A stretch of 8,440 nt of DNA from Clostridia bacterium (GTDB lineage: Bacteria > Bacillota > Clostridia > Christensenellales > CAG-1252), in assembly GCA_009928745.1 (NCBI GenBank), contig SACC01000046.1:1-8440 (forward strand), given 5' to 3'. Made by a program: the position numbers and the translations under genes. Of the stretch, positions 1 through 6,240 are shown piece after piece. Each line of letters starts with the position of its first letter. The stretch's first letter is position 1. The notes under the pieces are model-generated. The model was not told the origin of the DNA. It did not search any database and saw nothing but the letters and a program-made list of their open reading frames with translations.

Positions 1-90
1 CAATAATCCGCCAATAAGCAGTATAAAGCCGTATATAAATATAAGCATTCCCGAGCTTATCCCGACCACTAATTTGTTATTGTTTTTCAT
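1..90 (-). CDS. Small membrane protein, N-terminal 30 residues only (runs off window)
   Basis: Unrecognised gene; only its 5' end is in the window. An ATG at 90-88 opens a frame with no stop to the edge. It begins MKNNNKLVVGISSGML and continues with a strongly hydrophobic stretch (about residues 14-30, IFIYGFILLIGG region), so a membrane helix close to the N terminus is likely. An AAGGAG ribosome binding site lies at 98-103, 7 bases before the ATG and inside the end of lgt. The first 14 bases overlap the last codons of lgt in another frame, which suggests translational coupling and membership of the galK-lgt operon. The function cannot be inferred from 30 residues. The start and reading frame are well supported, the product is not. 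Confidence 0.7.
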   Translation of the reverse strand, partial: MKNNNKLVVGISSGMLIFIYGFILLIGGLL

Positions 91-1252
91 TGTTATTCTC
101 CTTATCTTCCCCTTCAGATAGATTATCGACATTGCCGCTTACATTTTTATTGCCGCCGACTTCTTTCCTTTTATAGGCTTTTCCTTTATTTTTGATTACT
201 GCTTTAGCAACTTCTTCTTTATTATTGTTTTCTATATTGTGGCTATCTTTGTTGTCTTCTTTGTTGTCATCAATATTATTTGTTACAATATCGCTGTTTG
301 TTTTATTACTATCATCTTCTCTTTTGTCATCATTATCTTCTATTTTACCATAATTAGCAGCTGCATTATCCAAAACTACGCTGTCGCTCACTGTTACGCA
401 TTCAGCTTTCAGCAAATGCGACGGTGTAGCCGTCTTTATCTTGCCCAGCCAAATAAGCAGTATAATCACTATCGCAATAGTTGCTGCCGCAAACCCGCCT
501 ACAACTCCGATTTTTACGCCGGCAATTGATATTGCATCTGTTCTTATCAATTCCATAACGGCGCGCACCACTCCGTACCAAGCAAGATAAGCAACGAAAA
601 TTATACCGTTTCGCTTATATTTTCTCGATAAAATAAGTAGTACGGCAAAACCAAGATAATTTAACATCATCTCATAAAAAAATGTTGCCTGATACCAGCC
701 GTTGTATATTGTCTCCACATATTCTCCTGCGGCGTTATATACTACATGGCGGTCAATCTGCACCGCAAAAGGAAACTTTTGAAATGTCTCGTTAAGAATC
801 TGCTGACCGTAAAGCTCTTGATTGACAAAATTGCCCCATCTGCCGAGCGCTTGACCAAGTATCATACACGGCGCAGCCATATCCAGTGTCTCAATATATG
901 AAGTTTTGTTGGTTTTGGTAGCAATATATGCGCCTAACGCTCCGCCGGGAACTGCTCCGATAATAGTAATCCCGCCCTCTCTGGTGCTAATAATCGCAAT
1001 AACATCTTCAAAGGAGTTAATTGGTAAAAAATCGCCGATATGGAATATAACATAAAAAAGCCTTGCAAATATGACCGCAAAGGGAACCACCCACAAAAAC
1101 AGCGTTAGCACATAATCGCTCTTCATTCCACGTCGTTTTGCTTCGAACATCGCAAAAATCGTACCGCCGAGTATTGCGCTGGTTATTATAATACCATACC
1201 AATATACACTGAAATTGCCTATTGAAAAGGCAACCGGATTAGCTAATAACAT
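77..1252 (-). CDS. lgt: Prolipoprotein diacylglyceryl transferase with long charged C-terminal tail
   Basis: Lgt transfers diacylglycerol from phosphatidylglycerol to the lipobox cysteine of prolipoproteins, the first step of lipoprotein maturation in the cytoplasmic membrane. The 391-residue product has several membrane segments (about 15-35, 47-70, 95-112, 122-135, 195-210, 215-230, 245-270). The family signature GRWGNFVNQELYG is at 137-149, QATFFYEMMLN at 188-198, and the conserved Arg/Glu pair fits R230 and E234. Family members are usually about 260-300 residues; here residues from about 272 on form an extra hydrophilic tail rich in Asn, Asp, Lys and Glu with a basic patch near 354-363. 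Known Lgt topology would place it in the cytoplasm. The loop REGGITIIGAVPGG (91-104) departs from the usual HGG or YGG form. The ATG start has AAGGAG 5 bases upstream, inside the end of galK, so lgt is probably co-translated with galK. Confidence 0.95.
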   Translation of the reverse strand: MLLANPVAFSIGNFSVYWYGIIITSAILGGTIFAMFEAKRRGMKSDYVLTLFLWVVPFAVIFARLFYVIFHIGDFLPINSFEDVIAIISTREGGITIIGAVPGGALGAYIATKTNKTSYIETLDMAAPCMILGQALGRWGNFVNQELYGQQILNETFQKFPFAVQIDRHVVYNAAGEYVETIYNGWYQATFFYEMMLNYLGFAVLLILSRKYKRNGIIFVAYLAWYGVVRAVMELIRTDAISIAGVKIGVVGGFAAATIAIVIILLIWLGKIKTATPSHLLKAECVTVSDSVVLDNAAANYGKIEDNDDKREDDSNKTNSDIVTNNIDDNKEDNKDSHNIENNNKEEVAKAVIKNKGKAYKRKEVGGNKNVSGNVDNLSEGEDKENNNEKQ

Positions 1253-1254
1253 AA

Positions 1255-2538
1255 TTACTCCTTAATAAATTTTAGTCCGGTACCGGTAGCGCCCGAGTTA
1301 CGGACCCTTACCGTGTATACATTATTGTCTCCGTACAATTCGATAAGTTTGCTGCAAATATCCTCCGTATTATCGGATGAGGCAAAGACAATAACCGTAC
1401 CTGCAAAACCGCCGCCGTGCACTCTGACGCCTTTTACGCCACATATTCGCCGCGCAAGCTCAATGGCAAGCGGAATGCATTGCGTAGTATCTTCCGGAGC
1501 GTAACAGTTCTGCAATAACTTGTAGCTACTATCTCCTGATTGATTGATAATATTAACGAACGCATCCGAATCTCCGTCTCTAACTGCCTGCGCGCATAAT
1601 TCTACGCGCGCGTTCTCCTCATAATAATGTATAGCGCGGAGTATCGCTCTGCCGCTGTATAGCTCTTTCAGCTTTGATAACGAACCATAGAAAACATCGC
1701 GCTCAACCTCTCTCAGCACTTTTTTGCCAAAGTATGAGGAGATAGCTTCCATCTCGGCGCGGATTGCAGAATAATGAGATGTCAATGCGCTGTGATCGCC
1801 GCCCGTATTAATCAATATTATGTCCAAATCATTAAATATCCAGTCAATATGTTCAATCAGAGGATTTTCACTCGATGCAAAATCAATATAGCTTATGCCG
1901 CCCAAAGCAATCGCAGACTGGTCCATTAAACCGCAAGGCTTGTTAAAATAGTACGATTCTGCCCATTGAGCTGCCTTTGCTTTGGTCACCGCGTCAATCT
2001 TGCCGCCGTTATATATTGACGATAATATCTCTGCAACGAATAGCTCAAAGGACGCCGAAGACGATACTCCCGCTCCCTTAAAAACACTTGATGTGGTCGT
2101 TGCAACAAAACCGCCGATTGCGTATCCGCGCTCTTTCAGATACCTTACAACACCTTTGACAAGCGCAGTAGAGGTGCCTTCCTCTCGCGCTACCTTATCA
2201 AGATTGTCAAGATTGACATCAATAACAGGATAGCCTTGCGAGGCTATTTTGATACTATTATCATCAAGCGCAGTTACCGCGCCAAGCGTATCAACGGTAA
2301 TACTTGCGCAAAGCACCTTGCCATTGTTGTGGTCGGTATGATTGCCGCATACTTCAATTCGTCCGGGTGAAGAATAAAACTCAAAGTTATTAACCCCGAA
2401 GCTTTTTACATGCAGCTCGCTTAAGGTTACATACCGCTCCGCCATCTTATAAAAATCGCAGTTACCGTACAAGACTCTTGCAGTTAATTGAAACTTAGTA
2501 TCTTCAGCCAGTAATAATATTCTTTCTTTGCTTGCCAT
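1255..2538 (-). CDS. galK: Galactokinase (GHMP kinase family)
   Basis: Galactokinase phosphorylates alpha-D-galactose at C1 with ATP, feeding galactose-1-phosphate to GalT in the Leloir pathway in the cytoplasm. The 427-residue protein shows the three GHMP motifs in order: the galactokinase signature PGRIEVCGNHTDHNNGKVL (58-76), the ATP-binding loop GAGVSSSAS (155-163), and VRVHGGGFAGTV (371-382). The segment CGLMDQ (202-207) supplies the expected catalytic Asp206, and Arg60 lies in the signature. Length is slightly above the usual 380-400. The signature reads GNHTDH where textbook galactokinases read GEHTDY; from memory this form occurs in a Bacillota subfamily annotated as galactokinase, so strict sugar specificity is inferred. 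The ATG is supported by GGAG at 2544-2547, 5 bases upstream. It is first gene of a leftward operon with lgt and divergent from galT, which supports the galactose assignment. Confidence 0.9.
   Translation of the reverse strand: MASKERILLLAEDTKFQLTARVLYGNCDFYKMAERYVTLSELHVKSFGVNNFEFYSSPGRIEVCGNHTDHNNGKVLCASITVDTLGAVTALDDNSIKIASQGYPVIDVNLDNLDKVAREEGTSTALVKGVVRYLKERGYAIGGFVATTTSSVFKGAGVSSSASFELFVAEILSSIYNGGKIDAVTKAKAAQWAESYYFNKPCGLMDQSAIALGGISYIDFASSENPLIEHIDWIFNDLDIILINTGGDHSALTSHYSAIRAEMEAISSYFGKKVLREVERDVFYGSLSKLKELYSGRAILRAIHYYEENARVELCAQAVRDGDSDAFVNIINQSGDSSYKLLQNCYAPEDTTQCIPLAIELARRICGVKGVRVHGGGFAGTVIVFASSDNTEDICSKLIELYGDNNVYTVRVRNSGATGTGLKFIKE
1258..1263 (-). promoter_or_regulatory. Ribosome binding site of lgt inside the galK 3' end
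   Basis: AAGGAG on the minus strand forms the last sense codons of galK (Lys-Glu) and lies 5 bases before the lgt ATG. The galK stop and the lgt start are separated by 2 bases, an arrangement typical of translational coupling. Confidence 0.8.
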
Positions 2539-2560
2539 TTTTGCTCCATATATGTATAAT
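2532..2560 (+). promoter_or_regulatory. Candidate sigma-A promoter for galT
   Basis: TTGCCA at 2532-2537 and TATAAT at 2555-2560 are separated by 17 bases. Transcription would start near 2567, giving a leader of about 88 bases before the galT ATG. The -35 hexamer overlaps the first codons of galK on the other strand, which is unusual. A weaker alternative is TTGTAA (2565-2570), 18 bases, TATTAT (2589-2594). Confidence 0.55.
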
Positions 2561-2566
2561 AGTATT

Positions 2567-2579
2567 GTAATATAATTAC
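2567..2579. repeat. Short perfect palindrome between the gal promoters
   Basis: GTAAT and ATTAC arms flank a 3-base ATA centre. The element falls exactly where both predicted transcripts start (about 2567 for galT, about 2583 for galK), so a protein bound here could affect both genes. AT-rich sequence yields such palindromes by chance, so the operator role is only inferred. Confidence 0.35.
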
Positions 2580-2589
2580 GTTTTGTTTT

Positions 2590-2618
2590 ATTATATCACA
2601 GCTAAACTTGCTTTGCAA
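2590..2618 (-). promoter_or_regulatory. Sigma-A promoter for galK-lgt, extended -10
   Basis: On the minus strand TTGCAA (2618-2613) is followed after exactly 17 bases by TATAAT (2595-2590). A TG dinucleotide one base before the -10 gives the TGnTATAAT extended form. The start would lie near 2583, giving a galK leader of about 45 bases. This is a near-consensus promoter in the correct orientation just upstream of galK. Confidence 0.75.
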
Positions 2619-2626
2619 TTTAACAT

Positions 2627-2641
2627 TTACAAAATTTGTAA
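2627..2641. repeat. Operator-like palindrome upstream of the galK -35 and before galT
   Basis: Arms TTACAAA (2627-2633) and TTTGTAA (2635-2641) are perfect inverted repeats around a single A. The element is 8 bases upstream of the galK -35 hexamer and ends 3 bases before the galT ribosome binding site (GAGAGG, 2645-2650). It does not match the LacI/GalR operator pattern (GTG..AA..CG..TT..CAC). It could bind an activator of galK or a repressor acting on galT; the function is inferred from symmetry and position only. Confidence 0.4.
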
Positions 2642-2654
2642 TTTGAGAGGATTT

Positions 2655-4310
2655 ATGAACAATTACGATATCGCCGATAAAATTGAATTATTAATAAGCT
2701 ACGCCAAAATGTATCTTATGTTGCAGGATACGGACGAATGGTATGTACGCAACCGTCTTATGGAAACGTTGAAGATAAGTCAACCGTCCTATCCTACGCA
2801 GGATGTGGCAAAATTGATTGATGATATTTTGCATCCGCTTTCCTTATACGCTATCAGCGAAGGTATAATAGATGAAGCGCAGATTGATCAGTTCGAAACA
2901 AAACTTATAGACTTTGTTATGCCTGCGCCTTCTGTTATTATCGAATGTTTCGACAGAAAATGCCTTAACGAAGGTATGCGGCAGGCAACAACCTGGTTTT
3001 ATGATTTTTGCTGCAAATGTAATTACATCAAAACCGAAGATATCAAAAAGAATATCGTGTGGTCTTTTACAGGGAGCAACGGCGATATAGTCGTCACCGT
3101 CAATCTTAGTAAACCTGAGAAGGATAACAGGGAAGTTGCAGCGGCAAGAGCGCTGCCTCAGTTACAATATCCTAAGTGTATGCTATGTACGAGCAATGTA
3201 GGTTTTATGGGCAGACCTTGTTATCCGTCCAAATATAATCTACGCACGATTCCGATCTTTCTAGGCGATGAGCTGTGGCACTTCCAATTCTCACCCTACA
3301 GTTATTACGAGCAACATTGTATTGCCTTATCCGACGAGCACAAGCCAATGACCCTCAATTCGGCAAGTTTTGAGAAAATGCTGGAATTCGTCAGTCTTTT
3401 TCCGCATTATTTTATCGGCTCTAATGCTCCGCTACCTATTGTCGGCGGCTCAATCCTTACACACGAACATTTTCAGGGCGGCGGCAAGGTTCATCCTATG
3501 TTCAAGCGCCCCGTATACAAGCAATACAAGCATACGGACTTTGCAGGCGTAAAATTCGGCTTGCTTGACTGGTACAATTCGGTAATCAGACTAAAGTCAA
3601 AGAATAAAGAAGCGCTGCTTGCTGCAGTCAACTATATACACGAAAAATGGTGCGCTTATTCTGATGAATCCGTCGGGATATTATCTAAGACTACCGAGCA
3701 ACACAACACGATTACCCCGATAATCCGTATGGAACGAGGAGAAATATTCGCCGAATTAATACTAAGAAATAACCGCACAGATAGCGATCATCCTTTCGGC
3801 ATTTACCATCCCACTGAGGATTTGCACAATATCAAGAAGGAAGGTATAGGTGTTATCGAGGTAATGGGCACATTCATATTGCCCGGCAGACTTGCTAGCG
3901 AATTTCACGGCATTGCTAATTATCTTAACGGCAAGAAGCCATTTAACGAAAAAGAGCTTAGCAACCCCGAGAATCCGCTTTTCAAGCATAGATTCATGAT
4001 TGCCGAACTATTAATACGCAACGGTATAGTGACTGAGGATAAAGCCTCAACGCTGGTAACTGCGTATATCAATAAAGTCTGTGAGCAAATTCTTGAGTGT
4101 ACCGCGGTCTTCAAAAAAGACGCTAAAGGCAAGAACGCCTTTGATATATTTATGAACACATTAGGATTTTTGCCAAGTGACGGCTCTTCTGAGGTAGCTC
4201 CGGCTGACACCTGCAAAACAGAAAGCCCCGCCCCGCAGACAGAGGTAAAACCTGTAGCGGATGCAACTCCCGCCCCTAAAAAGCGCGGCAGACCTCCGAA
4301 GATTAAATAA
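2655..4310 (+). CDS. galT: UDP-glucose--hexose-1-phosphate uridylyltransferase, type 2, with AT-hook-like tail
   Basis: GalT exchanges UDP-glucose and galactose-1-phosphate to give glucose-1-phosphate and UDP-galactose. The 551-residue product belongs to the type 2 family of Bacillota, shown by the block FSPYSYYEQHCIALS (212-226), FPHYFIGSNAPLPIVGGSIL (249-268) and the active-site segment THEHFQGG (269-276), whose histidines would carry the uridylyl transfer. Type 2 enzymes are usually about 490-510 residues; the extra length is a low-complexity Ala/Pro/Thr/Lys tail from about 509 ending in KKRGRPPKIK, an AT-hook-like motif. The frame is open upstream to a TTG at 2583, but I chose the ATG at 2655 because GAGAGG (2645-2650) precedes it and the residues upstream look non-homologous and would overlap the promoter region. 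It is divergent from galK rather than in a galKT operon. GalE is not in the window. Confidence 0.93.
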   Translation: MNNYDIADKIELLISYAKMYLMLQDTDEWYVRNRLMETLKISQPSYPTQDVAKLIDDILHPLSLYAISEGIIDEAQIDQFETKLIDFVMPAPSVIIECFDRKCLNEGMRQATTWFYDFCCKCNYIKTEDIKKNIVWSFTGSNGDIVVTVNLSKPEKDNREVAAARALPQLQYPKCMLCTSNVGFMGRPCYPSKYNLRTIPIFLGDELWHFQFSPYSYYEQHCIALSDEHKPMTLNSASFEKMLEFVSLFPHYFIGSNAPLPIVGGSILTHEHFQGGGKVHPMFKRPVYKQYKHTDFAGVKFGLLDWYNSVIRLKSKNKEALLAAVNYIHEKWCAYSDESVGILSKTTEQHNTITPIIRMERGEIFAELILRNNRTDSDHPFGIYHPTEDLHNIKKEGIGVIEVMGTFILPGRLASEFHGIANYLNGKKPFNEKELSNPENPLFKHRFMIAELLIRNGIVTEDKASTLVTAYINKVCEQILECTAVFKKDAKGKNAFDIFMNTLGFLPSDGSSEVAPADTCKTESPAPQTEVKPVADATPAPKKRGRPPKIK

Positions 4311-4407
4311 ATAGTATTAAATGTGCGTAATTTAATAACATACATTATAATATGATGCAAATTATTGCTTATTGATTTAATATTACGGAATACAAATATA
4401 AAATTTT

Positions 4408-4428
4408 AGGCGACCCGACGAGCCGCCT
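4408..4428. repeat. GC-rich hairpin in the galT-rny intergenic region
   Basis: AGGCG (4408-4412) pairs with CGCCT (4424-4428) around an 11-base loop. It is a GC-rich island in an otherwise AT-rich spacer, just before the main terminator in the galT direction and after it in the rny direction. It might be a secondary terminator stem, a 3' end stabiliser or part of a small RNA; the sequence does not decide. The rest of 4311-4512 is AT-rich and holds no gene that I can support. Confidence 0.35.
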
Positions 4429-4440
4429 TAATCGCAAAAC

Positions 4441-4470
4441 AAAAACTGCTGCGTTAACGCAACAGTTTTT
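4441..4470. terminator. Bidirectional intrinsic terminator between galT and rny
   Basis: AAAAACTG at 4441-4448 pairs with CAGTTTTT at 4463-4470, and the centre TGCGTT/AACGCA pairs as well, giving a near-perfect stem with one C-A mismatch that becomes a G-U pair on the minus strand. It is followed by ATTTTT in the galT direction and by a T5-G-T4 run in the rny direction. Placement between convergent genes fits a shared terminator. Confidence 0.88.
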
Positions 4471-4512
4471 ATTTTTATAATATTAATATTATTTTTTATG
4501 ACCTTTGTTTTC

Positions 4513-6114
4513 TTATTTGGCGTACTCGACGCTTCTTAATTCACGGATAACGCTGACTTTGATTTGCCCCGGATACTCTAATTCGCTCTCTAATTTCTTA
4601 GCGATTTCCTTAGCGATAAAATAGGTCTTACTGTCGTCAACTTCCTCAGGCTTAACCATTACTCGAATCTCTCTGCCTGCCTGAATGGCAAAAGACTGTT
4701 CCACACCTTCAAATGAATTGGCTATCTTCTCAATGTTTTCTAGTCTCTTTACATAGTTCTCTATTGATTCTCTTCTTGCGCCCGGTCGAGCTCCCGATAT
4801 AGCGTCTGATGCCTGAACTATCATTGCCTCAAGCGTAGTCGCCTCTATGTCGCCGTGATGCGCCGCTATTGCGTGTATCACGGCATTGCTCTCCTTGAAC
4901 TTCTTAGCGATGTCAACACCGATAGATATATGCGTGCCTTCCAACTCGTGATCAACCGCTTTGCCTATATCATGCAACAATCCTGCTCTCTTTGCGATTT
5001 TGATATCTGCGCCGAGCTCAGCTGCAATAATGCCTGCCAGATGACTAACTTCCAGCGAATGTTTTAACACATTCTGCCCATAGCTTGTACGGTACTTCAA
5101 TCTGCCGAGTATCTTTACCATCTCCGGATGCAATCCGAATACGCTTGCTTCGAATGCCGCCGCCTCGCCTGCGTCCTTAATCTGGTTGTCAATCTCGTTC
5201 TTGATTTTGTCTACCATCTCTTCAATACGCGCGGGATGTATGCGTCCGTCTGCGATTAATCTTTCGAGAGTTATGCGGGCAACTTCCCGTCTTATGGGGT
5301 CAAAGCCTGAAAGGGTAACTACATCAGGCGTATCATCAATAATAACATCAACTCCGGTAGCATTCTCCAAAGCGCGGATATTCCTACCTACGCGACCAAT
5401 AATTCTCCCCTTCATTTCGTCATTAGGCAACGCGACTACAGATACTGCAATCTCCGATGCGTGATCTGCCGCGCACTTCTGCACTGCAAGACCTATTATT
5501 TCTTTAGCCTTTTTCTCTGCTTCATCTCTTGCCTTAGCCTCAATATCTTTAGCAAGCTGCGCCGAATCTTTTTTGACTGAGTCAAGGAGTCCTTCCATAA
5601 GGATATTCTTTGCCTCGTCTCTTGTCATTCCAGATACACGCTCCAGCTCTCTAGCCATAAGCTCTTCTTTGTTCTTGACATCGTTATCACGCTTGATAAT
5701 GTCCAATTCTTTCTGCTCAAGTTGAGCCTTAGATTTGTCAATCTCCTGAATCTTGCGATCTAAAAACTCTTCTTTTTTGTTGAGTTGTTCATCGCGCGAA
5801 GTCAGTCTTTGCTCTGCGCGCTGAAGTTCGCTGCGCCTTTCGCGCGTCTCCTTCTCCAGTTCGCTCCGCATCCTGTGCTGTTCTTCCTTAGCTTCGAGTA
5901 ATGCCTCTTTTCTAAGTGTTTTTGCCTCTAATCTTCCTTCTTCTAAAATGCGCTGTGCCTCTTCTCTTGCACTGCTGAATTTCTTATTAACGAATAATCT
6001 GTAAAAGAAATATCCTAAAAATCCGCCCGCAACCAATGTCCCTATCGAGATCAATGCGGTTGCCCAAGATGGTATTGCACAAAGCACTACAGTCGGAACT
6101 ATACTGCTTATCAT
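4513..6114 (-). CDS. rny: Ribonuclease Y
   Basis: RNase Y is the membrane-anchored endoribonuclease that starts mRNA decay in many Bacillota. The 533-residue product (family about 520) has an N-terminal membrane helix (about 15-40), a long charged coiled coil (about 45-200), a KH domain with the loop IGRVGRN (239-245) followed by SGFDPIRRE (269-277), and an HD domain with His352 and the metal-binding LLHDIGK (379-385; His381, Asp382), then AHHGD (418-422). The KH loop is GRVG where GREG is common. A TTG 6 bases further upstream also opens the frame, but AGGAGG at 6122-6127 is only 1 base from that TTG and 7 from the ATG at 6114, so the ATG is preferred. It is the last gene of the leftward block, has its own promoter, and ends at the bidirectional terminator. 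Confidence 0.97.
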   Translation of the reverse strand: MISSIVPTVVLCAIPSWATALISIGTLVAGGFLGYFFYRLFVNKKFSSAREEAQRILEEGRLEAKTLRKEALLEAKEEQHRMRSELEKETRERRSELQRAEQRLTSRDEQLNKKEEFLDRKIQEIDKSKAQLEQKELDIIKRDNDVKNKEELMARELERVSGMTRDEAKNILMEGLLDSVKKDSAQLAKDIEAKARDEAEKKAKEIIGLAVQKCAADHASEIAVSVVALPNDEMKGRIIGRVGRNIRALENATGVDVIIDDTPDVVTLSGFDPIRREVARITLERLIADGRIHPARIEEMVDKIKNEIDNQIKDAGEAAAFEASVFGLHPEMVKILGRLKYRTSYGQNVLKHSLEVSHLAGIIAAELGADIKIAKRAGLLHDIGKAVDHELEGTHISIGVDIAKKFKESNAVIHAIAAHHGDIEATTLEAMIVQASDAISGARPGARRESIENYVKRLENIEKIANSFEGVEQSFAIQAGREIRVMVKPEEVDDSKTYFIAKEIAKKLESELEYPGQIKVSVIRELRSVEYAK

Positions 6115-6121
6115 TTCCAAT

Positions 6122-6127
6122 CCTCCT
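6122..6127 (-). promoter_or_regulatory. Ribosome binding site that decides the rny start
   Basis: A full AGGAGG on the minus strand, 7 bases before the ATG at 6114 and only 1 base before the alternative TTG at 6120. The spacing rules out the TTG start. Confidence 0.88.
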
Positions 6128-6150
6128 AATATTCATTTTTAAAGCAACAA

Positions 6151-6171
6151 GGTATTATAGTCTATAATACC
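6151..6171 (-). promoter_or_regulatory. Perfect 9-bp inverted repeat in the rny leader
   Basis: Arms GGTATTATA (6151-6159) and TATAATACC (6163-6171) flank a 3-base centre. With transcription from the rny promoter starting near 6182, the repeat spans about +12 to +32 of the leader and ends some 23 bases before the ribosome binding site. It can act as an RNA hairpin or as a DNA operator. It is also the only hairpin downstream of recA, but the run after it on the minus strand (TTGTTGCTTT) is a poor U-tract, so a terminator role would be weak. Confidence 0.6.
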
Positions 6172-6188
6172 AGAATAACCTGATTTTA

Positions 6189-6217
6189 ATTATATAGACA
6201 ATCTTTACAAATGTCAA
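6189..6217 (-). promoter_or_regulatory. Perfect consensus sigma-A promoter for rny
   Basis: On the minus strand TTGACA (6217-6212) and TATAAT (6194-6189) are both exact consensus with the optimal 17-base spacer. The start would be near 6182, leaving a leader of about 68 bases. It lies in the recA-rny gap, so rny can be transcribed independently of recA. Confidence 0.87.
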
Positions 6218-6240
6218 TATTATTATGTAACAATATACAT

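Noticed and set aside
77..440. Lgt tail as a frameshifted or fused second gene
   Set aside because: The frame is continuous, composition is low-complexity with no second domain, and the next gene has its own ribosome binding site inside the tail end.
239..529. 96-codon plus-strand open frame opposite the Lgt tail, hydrophobic
   Set aside because: The hydrophobic stretch is what the complement of Asn/Asp/Lys/Glu codons gives; it is a shadow of the real lgt frame.
2583..2654. 24-codon N-terminal extension of GalT starting at a TTG
   Set aside because: It overlaps the promoter and palindrome region, has no ribosome binding site, and the ATG at 2655 has GAGAGG just upstream.
3920..4360. 146-codon minus-strand open frame inside the galT 3' end
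   Set aside because: Antisense shadow of galT with no family resemblance and no ribosome binding site that I could support.
4441..4470. Regulatory palindrome with the GTTAAC core
   Set aside because: T-runs on both sides and location between convergent genes make a bidirectional terminator the better explanation.
6115..6120. TTG start for rny two codons before the ATG
   Set aside because: The AGGAGG would be only 1 base from the TTG; the ATG has the normal 7-base spacing.
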